Assembly: GCA_031315865.1 (NCBI GenBank) | Contig: JALDRJ010000002.1 | Location: forward strand, 248,001 to 312,000 | Direction: 5' to 3' | Length of the DNA: 64,000 nt | Origin: Nitrospirales bacterium | GTDB taxonomy: Bacteria; Nitrospirota; Nitrospiria; Nitrospirales; UBA8639 | Shown here: positions 27,581-35,577 of the stretch, piece by piece | How positions within the stretch are numbered: position 1 is the first letter of the stretch | Layout of the letters: each line of letters opens with the position of its first letter | Notes under the pieces: model-generated | Seen by the model: only the letters and a program-made list of their open reading frames with translations | Databases searched by the model: none | Told to the model about the DNA's origin: nothing | Program-made: the position numbers and the translations under genes

Positions 27581-28759
27581 CTAGGAGGTAATTCGAGAAG
27601 CTCGTATTCCATACTTCTTCATCTTGTAGCCCACTTGCCTAGGCGTCAACCCTAAGACTCTTGCAGCTTTGGTCTTCACCCAACCAACGTCGGTTAAGAC
27701 TTGAACTAACCGGTCACGCTCGAGATTTTGGACATCATGGGGCAATGATTTCTCCGATTGCAGACCTGGTCTCTTGCTATGAACCGTGGTCACTTCTCGA
27801 ATATGGTCAATATAATCCTTCAAAGCATCAGGGACAGTCGAAAGCGTCACCGTTGCCGAACTGGCTAAGACGACCAATCGCTCGATACAGTTTTGCAATT
27901 CTCGTATGTTCCCCGGCCAATGATATCGCGCAAGCACCGACATAATCTCAGGATCAATCTGAATACGTCGACGATTCTCTCGACTGAAACGGGCGAGAAA
28001 ACACTCCACCAACGATGAAATATCCTCTTTGCGTTCACGTAGTGGTGGCAAGACTAACGGAACGACGTTCAGACGATAATAGAGATCTTCTCGAAAGTCT
28101 CCTGTTGTGACCATTGCCTCTAAATCTCGGTGGGTGGCAGCCACGATTCGGACATCAGTACGCAAATTGGTCGTCCCGCCGACTCGTTCGTATTCCCGTT
28201 CTTGTATGACCCGAAGCAGTTTCACCTGTGTCTCAAGCGGGATATCTCCGACTTCATCAAGAAAGAGTGTGCCTCCTGAAGCCTGCTCAAGCTTTCCCTT
28301 TCTCGTCTGGATTGCCCCGGTAAAGGCCCCGCGTTCATACCCAAACAAGGTTGATTCAATGAGCGACTCCGGTACGGCTGCACAATGAACAGGAATAAAA
28401 GGACCCTCATTTCTCGTGCTCGACAGATGAATCCCTTTCGCCACTAATTCTTTTCCAGTCCCGCTTTCCCCGCGAATCAGAACCGTGGCCTCGCTATTGG
28501 CCACCCGCTCAATCGCATCATACACAGCCCGCATGGCCGAACTGTTTCCAATAAGTGTGTTCGAGAAAGAACTGAGCCGATGATGCGGCTTTTGCTCATC
28601 ATCATTTTGAGTATTTTGGACACCACCTTTCTGCACGTCGTTCAGCAATCGTAACGCATCATGTATGCGGCGCTCAGGACTGGCCTCCTTTGTTAAGACA
28701 GACACCAGTTTTTTCACCAAGTCGTCAAGATTTGGCTGAACAATCGGCTTAATGCTCAT
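27581..28759 (-). CDS. Sigma-54-dependent transcriptional activator (no receiver domain)
   Basis: This 392-residue enhancer-binding protein has an N-terminal ~75-residue segment with no receiver or GAF domain. The AAA+ domain follows with Walker A GESGTGKE, the sigma-54-contacting GAFTGA loop, Walker B (GGTLFLDEVGD) and the arginine-finger region (REDLYYRLNVVPL). The C-terminal Fis-type helix-turn-helix is KTKAARVLGLTPRQVGYKMKKYGI, close to NifA/FhlA tails. With no input domain it may be constitutively competent or controlled by its own expression, which fits the terminator in its leader. The gene is oriented toward nirC-nirA and is 346 bases from nirC. Confidence 0.93.
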   Translation of the reverse strand: MSIKPIVQPNLDDLVKKLVSVLTKEASPERRIHDALRLLNDVQKGGVQNTQNDDEQKPHHRLSSFSNTLIGNSSAMRAVYDAIERVANSEATVLIRGESGTGKELVAKGIHLSSTRNEGPFIPVHCAAVPESLIESTLFGYERGAFTGAIQTRKGKLEQASGGTLFLDEVGDIPLETQVKLLRVIQEREYERVGGTTNLRTDVRIVAATHRDLEAMVTTGDFREDLYYRLNVVPLVLPPLRERKEDISSLVECFLARFSRENRRRIQIDPEIMSVLARYHWPGNIRELQNCIERLVVLASSATVTLSTVPDALKDYIDHIREVTTVHSKRPGLQSEKSLPHDVQNLERDRLVQVLTDVGWVKTKAARVLGLTPRQVGYKMKKYGIRASRITS

Positions 28760-28882
28760 AAACCATTGCCTTTACGGTGGGACTCTTGTTCACGATAGCC
28801 CCGATGACGGAAACCTCCGTCCAAGACTTCTGCTATTGACAACTCAAACCTTTTACCATGTCAATCACAAGTGATCACGTGC

Positions 28883-28921
28883 AAAAAAAAACGCCCACTC
28901 CTGTGCTTAGGAGATGGACGT
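28883..28921 (-). terminator. Intrinsic terminator in the leader of the sigma-54 activator
   Basis: Reading the minus strand, ACGTCCATCTCCT pairs with AGGAGTGGGCGT (one bulge, one G-U pair) around a six-base loop and is followed by nine uridines. It lies ~125 bases before the activator start and downstream of a sigma-70-like promoter (28982-29010). No gene ends on this side, so it is a candidate attenuator rather than the stop of an upstream gene. Confidence 0.75.
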
Positions 28922-28981
28922 TCATTGTCCTTTCGCCCCTTATGTCTCACGAAGCAACAGCCTTGTTCCCTCGCTATTCAT

Positions 28982-29010
28982 TAGGTATCAGACAACAATG
29001 AGCTTGTCAA
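28982..29010 (-). promoter_or_regulatory. Sigma-70-like promoter for the activator
   Basis: On the minus strand a perfect TTGACA (-35, 29010-29005) is followed after 17 bases by TACCTA (-10, 28987-28982). Transcription would start near 28975 and read the terminator at 28883-28921 before the activator gene. The element GACAA-N8-TTGTC (28991-29008) overlaps the -35 and spacer. Confidence 0.55.
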
Positions 29011-29202
29011 TCCCTGTTCGTTCCCAGCTCATCAAAAACCACGTCAATATCCTTAACTCCATCGCGAAGCGATGAAGGATCACACAGATCACCTACCAGG
29101 CTGAGTGAAAATACACATTGAAATATTTAGGAGATATGTTAACTCACCTAAACAGCACACCTTTGATTTTCAAACAATTATTTGCTTGAATACTCTAAGT
29201 GA

Positions 29203-29218
29203 TGGCATGCTACTTGCT
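29203..29218 (+). promoter_or_regulatory. Sigma-54 promoter for the FG-GAP protein gene
   Basis: TGGCATGCTACTTGCT has GG (29204-29205) and GC (29216-29217) separated by exactly ten bases and close to the TGGCAC-N5-TTGC consensus. It would start transcription near 29229, about 50 bases before the ATG at 29280. The activator of the sigma-54 family is encoded divergently next door. Confidence 0.8.
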
Positions 29219-29279
29219 GCCATATTAAAAGAACACGAACGATTCTTGTCAGCAGAATTATAAACCCGAATAATTGACC

Positions 29280-30866
29280 ATGTTACGAATGACCACCATT
29301 AGCCTGTACCTTGTGATGAGTTCCGTAATGGTCACACATGCCCCCCACACCACGGCTACCCTCCTGGCTAGTGAATCGAGTAATGTTGGCTCTGACCAAC
29401 AACACGGCTCAACAGACAGGGAACGGCACTCCCCCGGTAACTCCACTAAATGTGATTGGACGAGTCCCTGGCCTGCCTATTCGAGCAATCCGTTTTCTAT
29501 ACCTACGAGTTTACCTCCCCTGTCAGGGCGAGGAGGCATCATCGTCAACTTCTTTACGGACGATTGTCTGCTCGATTATGCGATCTCTCAAAAGGATGGC
29601 AAATATGGATCGGGCGTTGGCCGTATCGCGGTGTACGACCATGATGGTCATGAGGTATGGATAGAAGAAAATATTGACTTACGAATCAACGGCAATGCTG
29701 AACATCATGGCCTGCCAGGTTGGAGCGGTCCCGGCCTCTCGTCCGGCGATGTGGATGGCGATGGCAAGATAGAACTCGTGCATTTAGATACTGACAATCA
29801 CGTCGTCATCCGCGACGGTCAAACGGGAGCCGTGAAAAAGACCTTTTCTATCGGCTATCCGGCAGGGTCAAATCCTTTGGAACGCATGAAGCAATTCTTG
29901 TCGTCTTACGGATTAACGAAAGAACGTCACTGGGGCATGGTGCAGGTTGTCAATCTTCGGGGGCAAGGATTACAGGACGCGATCCTTCAGTCCGACCACC
30001 TCCCCTTCAACCAACTCGCCGCCATTCGCTTGGATACTGGTGCCCTCCTCTGGACGTACGAGGGCTACGTCGGTCAAAAGCATGGAGGATTTCGAACGGC
30101 CGACATCGACCTTGACGGACGTGATGAAGTCATAGGCGTTACCATTCTGGATGATGACGGGAAAAAGTTAAATACCTGGGAATACCCGGTCACGATCGAT
30201 ACGATAGATGCCCCTCACATTGATGCGGTACATGCCTACGATATAGACCCTAGCATTCCCGGACTTGAAGTCCTTCTGCTCGAAGAACATTGGGGAAAGA
30301 GCAAGCCGGCCAATCATACGACGCTCGTCAATGCGGACAAGGTCATCTGGCGAGCAAACCGGGAATACATAGAGCCTCAAAACTCTGCGATTGGTGAATT
30401 CGATCTTTCTGCTCCTGGCCTGGAAATCTGGTCGCGAAGCCGTTTTGACAAGGCACAATTGCCCTGGATCTATAACGCTCAAGGAGAGGTTATCGCACAG
30501 TACGCACTAAACGATATGAAACCAGAAGATTGGTCAGATAGTGGAATAGAGTTTATTAATGCCATCCACTGGGACGGAAACGGCTTACAGCATATCGCAG
30601 CGAAAGAGAGGCATACTGAAGGCAAGGTGGCGATCTTGAATCCAATGACTGGAGAATTCCTCAAAGTATGGGATGAGACAGCTGCTCATCTCTTGGTGGC
30701 GGACGTGGCTGGCGATGCCCGTGAAGAAATCATCGTCTTTAACAACAAAACCAAGGAAATACGAATTTATTGGAATGAAAAACCTGGATCGGGAGACACT
30801 CAACGCCTATGGTTACACAACCATTACCAGAGAGCGAAAGATAACTATAACTACTATAGTCCATAA
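29280..30866 (+). CDS. Exported FG-GAP beta-propeller protein, PL11-like features
   Basis: This 528-residue protein has a signal peptide (LYLVMSSVMVTHA) and an FG-GAP/VCBS beta-propeller. Calcium-loop motifs are readable (GDVDGDGKIEL near residue 155, ADIDLDGRDEV near 280). The C-terminal RLWLHNHYQRAKDNYNYYS is reminiscent of the end of rhamnogalacturonan-lyase (PL11) propellers, but the catalytic site was not verified. A sigma-54 promoter lies directly upstream. The ribosome site is weak; an ATG at 29289 is an alternative start. The function is unknown; a secreted protein under nitrogen-type control is unusual. Confidence 0.8.
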   Translation: MLRMTTISLYLVMSSVMVTHAPHTTATLLASESSNVGSDQQHGSTDRERHSPGNSTKCDWTSPWPAYSSNPFSIPTSLPPLSGRGGIIVNFFTDDCLLDYAISQKDGKYGSGVGRIAVYDHDGHEVWIEENIDLRINGNAEHHGLPGWSGPGLSSGDVDGDGKIELVHLDTDNHVVIRDGQTGAVKKTFSIGYPAGSNPLERMKQFLSSYGLTKERHWGMVQVVNLRGQGLQDAILQSDHLPFNQLAAIRLDTGALLWTYEGYVGQKHGGFRTADIDLDGRDEVIGVTILDDDGKKLNTWEYPVTIDTIDAPHIDAVHAYDIDPSIPGLEVLLLEEHWGKSKPANHTTLVNADKVIWRANREYIEPQNSAIGEFDLSAPGLEIWSRSRFDKAQLPWIYNAQGEVIAQYALNDMKPEDWSDSGIEFINAIHWDGNGLQHIAAKERHTEGKVAILNPMTGEFLKVWDETAAHLLVADVAGDAREEIIVFNNKTKEIRIYWNEKPGSGDTQRLWLHNHYQRAKDNYNYYSP

Positions 30867-30943
30867 TGGCGTAACAACATTCGCTTCAAGTAGGCAAAGA
30901 AATTATGACTGGCCAAACAGAAAAGCAGAGATTGCATGGGAAG

Positions 30944-30973
30944 GACAAGTTGTCCCACGAAAGACAACTTGTC
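30944..30973. repeat. Inverted repeat, 11-base arms
   Basis: GACAAGTTGTC (30944-30954) and GACAACTTGTC (30963-30973) are exact reverse complements around an eight-base spacer. It lies between convergent genes with no T tract, so it could be a terminator hairpin. Each arm is also an internal ACAA-N-TTGT palindrome, similar to the elements near nirC. Confidence 0.6.
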
Positions 30974-31022
30974 TTCAGGCAGGCGGTATTCTTCCTGACA
31001 AGGTCATTAATCTCTTAATTCG

Positions 31023-31772
31023 TCACACCTCATCTCGAATTAGTTTCATAATCACGGGGGACCCCCAGGAATCCGTTAACCCCAACGTTCGAAATCCTTT
31101 CTCGAGAACACGAGATAATGTCGGGAACTTAAGAACTCGATGGATGGCCATGGGAAGAAAAAACTCTGGGCAACGATTCTGCAGGGTAAAACCGTGTGAT
31201 TCAAACGCCTGCATCAATTCTTCTTTTTTGAAACAGTGGTAATGGCGCGTATTGCCTTCTATTTTCTTTTTTATGCTAAATAACCAGGGAGTAAGACAGT
31301 TAAAACTGTGCGTGTCTGCATAGTCGACCAAAACAGCATGTTTTGCCACTCGACAAATTTCTTCGACAAACTTCGTCCAATTTTGCATATGTGACAGCAA
31401 CCGGTAGCTCGTCACCACATCAAACTCTCGATCAGAAAACGGTAATTCCAGCAGATTGCCATGAAGAAAATGACATCGTTGATCATCGACGAACGCCTGA
31501 ACTCTGGCACAACAACACGCAGCGCTTCCCAGAATCGTCACATGATGTCCTTGATCCAAAAACCCGCGAATCAATTGCCCGTGGCCGCCACCAACATCCA
31601 AAATCCTCAGAAAACCCCGACTTTTGAGCAAATCGAGAGTGGTCTCTTCCTGCACACTCAATAACCATTTTCCCACCTCGCCAGAAAAACGCTGAGCATA
31701 GGCATCAGTGGATGTTTCGACATCCGGCATCTCTTCGTCTAGGGGTTTTTCCAGGTTGGGAGTTTGAAGCAT
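31023..31772 (-). CDS. SAM-dependent methyltransferase
   Basis: This 249-residue cytosolic methyltransferase has motif I RILDVGGGHGQLIRGFL at residues ~55-72. Motif II is unusual (VTILGSAACCCARVQAF, with three consecutive cysteines where an acidic residue is usual). A motif IV-like FDVVTSYRLLSHMQNW follows. This is the Methyltransf_11/25 type with an unassigned substrate. A five-base-pair inverted repeat (CGTAC-N5-GTACG, 31786-31800) sits just upstream of its AAGGA ribosome site and could hinder translation. It is convergent with the FG-GAP gene. Confidence 0.82.
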   Translation of the reverse strand: MLQTPNLEKPLDEEMPDVETSTDAYAQRFSGEVGKWLLSVQEETTLDLLKSRGFLRILDVGGGHGQLIRGFLDQGHHVTILGSAACCCARVQAFVDDQRCHFLHGNLLELPFSDREFDVVTSYRLLSHMQNWTKFVEEICRVAKHAVLVDYADTHSFNCLTPWLFSIKKKIEGNTRHYHCFKKEELMQAFESHGFTLQNRCPEFFLPMAIHRVLKFPTLSRVLEKGFRTLGLTDSWGSPVIMKLIRDEV

Positions 31773-32348
31773 AGCTTTGTCCTTGCGTACGAAGTGTACG
31801 AAAAAAACAATCTCGTTGACGCAATCTCTTTATCGGTATCATGCAAGCTAGCAAAAACCAGACCAATCAGAATCTCCTGATAGTCCTGTAAACAGAGGAA
31901 GAATCTGCCCTGTCGAGAATATCGGAATAGTCAAAAATCGAAGAAAAAATCTTCACTGGTCCACACTCATAAATACTCACAGAGCGTAGGATTTAAGTCG
32001 TCCGAGGCTCTTTGTACTTTGAGAAAATTGGCCTAAAAACTCCAATAAGTTTATAAAAGGTGAAAAAACTGAACGGCCTCGCAGACCATCTTTTGCCTGG
32101 AACGTGTGGGCAGAGTCAGATCATGCCCCTTTCTGTATGCATAAAGAATAGAAGAGAAAAAACGAACTCGATCCTTTTTTATGCGAATACTTCCGAATTG
32201 GACAGGACACGGCACATTTTTCCTTAAAGGGTCTCCTAACGATTTTCGTGCGAATATGCACCGGAAAGCATGAGCATTCCCGCTCATATTGGAAATGAGC
32301 CTTCTCGCTTGAACCGAGGTTTTTCTGTACTGTGAACTTATGCGAGTG
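31773..32348. other. Intergenic, AT-rich, no gene recognised
   Basis: This 576-base stretch lies between the methyltransferase start and the carrier gene end. Apart from the inverted repeat at 31786-31800 I see nothing firm. An open frame on the minus strand at 32051-32407 lacks a plausible start site and overlaps the carrier gene; I do not call it. A small RNA here could not be excluded. Confidence 0.35.
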
Positions 32349-34043
32349 CTACCGACTCGAAAGATGCGTCCAACGGACGATACCGACCGTAAGGAGAGGA
32401 AAAACAAATCCGATGATAAACACGGTTATGAGGAGGCTGCCAAGCTCGCTATAATCTGCCGGAATCGTCACTGCACCTGTGACAGAATTTTTCACCTCAC
32501 GAGTGATGGTAAAAATTTGATTGAGGTACTGAGTTCCTAACTGACTCGCAGACAGAGCCAGATTGGTAAAAGATGCCATGACGGCGAAAAAGGTCGCTTT
32601 TAACTGCGGTGGGGCAGACTGCGCGATCCACGCAAGCATCGGAATCATGGCAATCTGCCCTAGCGGAGATTCCAATGCGGTATTGATAATCGCGATAAAA
32701 CGGGCATCCACCACCCCTCCGGTCAGAGAGGCAGTCCAGTGCTGAATACCATAGTACAGGCCAAGAAATGGAAGACTCAGGATGGTTCCGACAATAGTGA
32801 GAAACACGATGACATAGGCAATAGACTTCTCAGCCATAAACCGGCGAAAGATGAACATCCCGAACAGGGTCAAACAATTGGCGATCAATGCCAGCACCGA
32901 GAGAAAGTGTTGATCAAATCCCAATACATCGATCTGAAACCAGGTCGCTCCCTCGCCTGGAAGAGGCACGGCCCTGAACACGAAGACAATCAGGGCGGTG
33001 CCTACCAACATTCGGCGCGCATCGGGGCTCAAGACTTTCACGAGCCGAGACATCAGGAACAGGATAATCGCTAGGGAGCCTCCAAACACCACTTCCTGCC
33101 CATAGGGCATTCCACCTAACCCCATCAGCATGGTGAACACGACAAACACGCCACTACCTCCGAGGATCCACCAATTGGGTTTTGGAGATGGCTGATTCGC
33201 AAAAAGCATTTTCGCGATCTCTTGCGGATCGACTCCCTGAGCGAGCCATTGCTGACGCTGACGTCGTTTGAGCACCCAGGCAAACCCAACGCCCACGACT
33301 GAAACAACCGGAATGAGTAACGCGATCTGATAGATATCCTGATAAGCCTGAATCTTATCGGCCTCATTCATGTCATTGACGTTGGCGAAGCGAATCAAAT
33401 TCACCACGGAGACCAAAATCCCTCCGCCAATGATCGCCACTCGGCCGAGTGTCTGCATTGTCGTGTGCATCATGCGAAGCCGTTGATCAGCAAACGGCTG
33501 ACCAGAATCATCCAGGAGAGGTATCGCTTCGACCGTCATGGCATCAGCCACCACATCCTGGAGCACATACCCGATCGGAGCCAACAACACACTGACGATA
33601 TACCAATGTTCAAGCGGCATCACGTCCCGCATCATATCCGGGTCTGTAAGAAGTCCTAACATGATCGTCAGACTACACCCAATCAAAGTCGCTCCTAATA
33701 CGACGAATCCGCCCTTCCACCGCCACAGAAGATCGACCAGATGGCCAAGTGGCATTTTGATCGCCCAGACCAACCCCGCCCAAAACCCCAACATGGCCAA
33801 AAATTCCGCTGATAGCCCCAGGTACTCTTTCACGAAAAACGTACTGACAATACCCGTGAGCCCGGAAATCCCAGCGGCTAGATACACCATGAGAGGTGGC
33901 AGATAGGAAAGACGGAGTTCTCGCCCCAACTGGAAAATGTTGCGATCGAACCAGGAGCGGAGTGCCCCATCCACGTGTTCCGTTTGGTTGACAGATGAAT
34001 CGTTTTCCATACGGGGATTTTTTCCCTGTTGAGGTACATTCAT
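32349..34043 (-). CDS. MFS-type carrier, BT1-like
   Basis: This 564-residue inner-membrane protein has about 12-14 transmembrane helices starting at LSYLPPLMVYLAAGISGLTG. Loop features (VWAIKMPLGHLVDLLWRWKGG between helices 2 and 3) follow the MFS pattern and resemble the BT1/folate-biopterin branch; drug-export or other substrates are not excluded. A large cytoplasmic loop (~245-285; KRRQRQQWLAQGVDPQEIAK) splits the two bundles. No substrate can be given. The ATG at 34043 is used; one at 34010 is a reasonable alternative. Confidence 0.8.
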   Translation of the reverse strand: MNVPQQGKNPRMENDSSVNQTEHVDGALRSWFDRNIFQLGRELRLSYLPPLMVYLAAGISGLTGIVSTFFVKEYLGLSAEFLAMLGFWAGLVWAIKMPLGHLVDLLWRWKGGFVVLGATLIGCSLTIMLGLLTDPDMMRDVMPLEHWYIVSVLLAPIGYVLQDVVADAMTVEAIPLLDDSGQPFADQRLRMMHTTMQTLGRVAIIGGGILVSVVNLIRFANVNDMNEADKIQAYQDIYQIALLIPVVSVVGVGFAWVLKRRQRQQWLAQGVDPQEIAKMLFANQPSPKPNWWILGGSGVFVVFTMLMGLGGMPYGQEVVFGGSLAIILFLMSRLVKVLSPDARRMLVGTALIVFVFRAVPLPGEGATWFQIDVLGFDQHFLSVLALIANCLTLFGMFIFRRFMAEKSIAYVIVFLTIVGTILSLPFLGLYYGIQHWTASLTGGVVDARFIAIINTALESPLGQIAMIPMLAWIAQSAPPQLKATFFAVMASFTNLALSASQLGTQYLNQIFTITREVKNSVTGAVTIPADYSELGSLLITVFIIGFVFPLLTVGIVRWTHLSSR

Positions 34044-34291
34044 GAAAGCCCGTTCATCATATAAGTTTAACAGCTCAATGCGTCAAGAGATCGGGAACAT
34101 TAATTTTCCTTAATAACAATGAACTCAAGATCAAGACATTATATTGCGTTTTTTTTCAATATCCCCTCTTGACAATCTTGAATGAGAAATTATTTCTGTG
34201 AGAAAGACGAAGACGCCGGCACGACCATCACCATCGACACAATCGAGTGAGGACATCGTGAGAACCGATCAACCAAAAAGGAGGGCTGATC

Positions 34292-34753
34292 ATGCTTATT
34301 CGTAAATTTGAACGGTGGCCGTTTGAAGATTTCTGGGACGGGGTTTTTGCGCTCAATCGTATTCGACGTGATTTAGATAGTCTGCTTCAAAGCCGGGAAA
34401 CCGATAATGGCATGCACTCGTCAGCTGGAGTTTTCCCTCTCATGAACGTATCGGAGGACCATGAAAACTACTACGTTCGGTCGGAGATTCCGGGAATGAC
34501 GCTGGATAAACTGGACGTGTCCGTGACTGGCCGAAGCCTGACCGTTGGAGGGGAGCGGAAAATCCCTTCCGAAGAAAACACCGTGCGTTACCATCGACGA
34601 GAGCGCGAAGCGGGAAAGTTTCGTAGGCAATTGAATCTTCCCACTGATGTTGAAGGAGAACGGGTCCAGGCGAAATACCGTCATGGCATCCTCATGGTCG
34701 TCCTGCCAAAAGCTGAAAGCGCCAAGCCTAGGAAAATTTCCATCAGTGGCTGA
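34292..34753 (+). CDS. Small heat-shock protein (Hsp20/alpha-crystallin)
   Basis: This 153-residue ATP-independent chaperone has an alpha-crystallin domain (~50-145): MNVSEDHENYYVRSEIPGM, LTVGGERKI, FRRQLNLPTDVEGERVQAKYRHGILMVVLPK and the ending AKPRKISIS. The A-x-x-x-G-(I/V)-L motif (AKYRHGILMV) is present. AAAAAGGAGG precedes the ATG at ideal spacing. A TTGACA hexamer at ~34171 could begin a promoter, but the -10 is weak, and I see no CIRCE or sigma-32 element. It forms a pair with the next sHsp. Confidence 0.93.
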   Translation: MLIRKFERWPFEDFWDGVFALNRIRRDLDSLLQSRETDNGMHSSAGVFPLMNVSEDHENYYVRSEIPGMTLDKLDVSVTGRSLTVGGERKIPSEENTVRYHRREREAGKFRRQLNLPTDVEGERVQAKYRHGILMVVLPKAESAKPRKISISG

Positions 34754-34810
34754 CCCATGAACAGAATAATGCAGAGGATTCATTGTCATCATTGCAGGGA
34801 GGAACACATC

Positions 34811-35218
34811 ATGGATACAGAAACTCAGGACATTCAGGCCCGTGAGAAACAAGAAGTCAAATCGACGACCGAACAGACGTCCACGGGAAAGGTTTATACA
34901 CCCAGCGTGGATATTTTTGAAGACGACCAAGCACTCATCATCGTCGCCGACATGCCAGGCGTCCAAACAGATGATGTCAATATTGATCTCAGAGACGATG
35001 TCTTGACCTTGACGGGCATACCTTCAGTGTCGGTTTCTGAACAAGAACGGTACCTCATTCAAGAGTTCGAGACAGGCAAGTACTTTCGCCAATTTACGCT
35101 ATCCGAAGTCATTGACCAGACCAACATTCAGGCAAAGCTGAACAATGGCGTATTACGTGTAACTCTGCCAAAAGTCGGACCGGCCAAACCTCACAAGGTA
35201 AAAATTACGGAAGGATAA
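34811..35218 (+). CDS. Small heat-shock protein (Hsp20), second copy
   Basis: This 135-residue sHsp has its alpha-crystallin domain (~25-130) with YTPSVDIFEDDQALIIVADMPGV, FRQFTLSEVIDQTNIQAKLNNGVLRVTLPK and AKPHKVKI. The A-K-L-N-N-G-V-L motif is intact. It differs in sequence from the upstream copy, so the two may form hetero-oligomers as tandem sHsps often do. The ATG at 34811 with GGGAGG upstream is preferred to an in-frame start at 34757 that would overlap the untranslated gap. A strong hairpin at 35235 ends the pair. Confidence 0.92.
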   Translation: MDTETQDIQAREKQEVKSTTEQTSTGKVYTPSVDIFEDDQALIIVADMPGVQTDDVNIDLRDDVLTLTGIPSVSVSEQERYLIQEFETGKYFRQFTLSEVIDQTNIQAKLNNGVLRVTLPKVGPAKPHKVKITEG

Positions 35219-35234
35219 TTACCTCTGCTCACCT

Positions 35235-35264
35235 CAAGAGGCAGCCGCTCATGGCTGCCTCTTG
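35235..35264 (+). terminator. Terminator-like hairpin after the sHsp pair
   Basis: A perfect 12-base-pair stem (CAAGAGGCAGCC / GGCTGCCTCTTG) with a six-base loop lies 17 bases after the second sHsp stop. No clear T tract follows, so termination efficiency is uncertain. Confidence 0.7.
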
Positions 35265-35577
35265 GACAAGCTCACAAGCTTCCGCTCATTCATCATTCTC
35301 GGCTCAGTTTTCTCATTCATGACGTTAGCCAAACACGGTTTTTGCACAGACCCAGAAATCTCGACGCCAGCTGACTGGCAAAAACATTGCTCCACGATAT
35401 CCCATCAAATCGCACAGTAAAACCTTTCAAGCCTCCTCTCCCTCTTGTACCTGATCAACGTGAAATAGCGATTGCCTGTGGAATAGTATGGTCGTAATAG
35501 CTACAATCACCCCGTATTCATACGCTATGAAGATTCATTCGCATTGATCTCAAACATCAAGCCCGGAGCGTCACACG
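35265..35577. other. Intergenic upstream of sthA
   Basis: This 313-base spacer between the sHsp hairpin and sthA presumably contains the sthA promoter. I found no consensus promoter, operator palindrome or RNA gene that I would defend. Confidence 0.3.

Noticed and set aside
32051-32407. 118-codon open frame on the minus strand
   Set aside because: It overlaps the end of the BT1-like carrier gene and has no start signal or recognisable domain.
34044-34291. Heat-shock control element (CIRCE or sigma-32 site) before the sHsp pair
   Set aside because: No TTAGCACTC-N9-GAGTGCTAA or CTTGAAA/CCCCAT pair is visible; only an isolated TTGACA with a weak -10.
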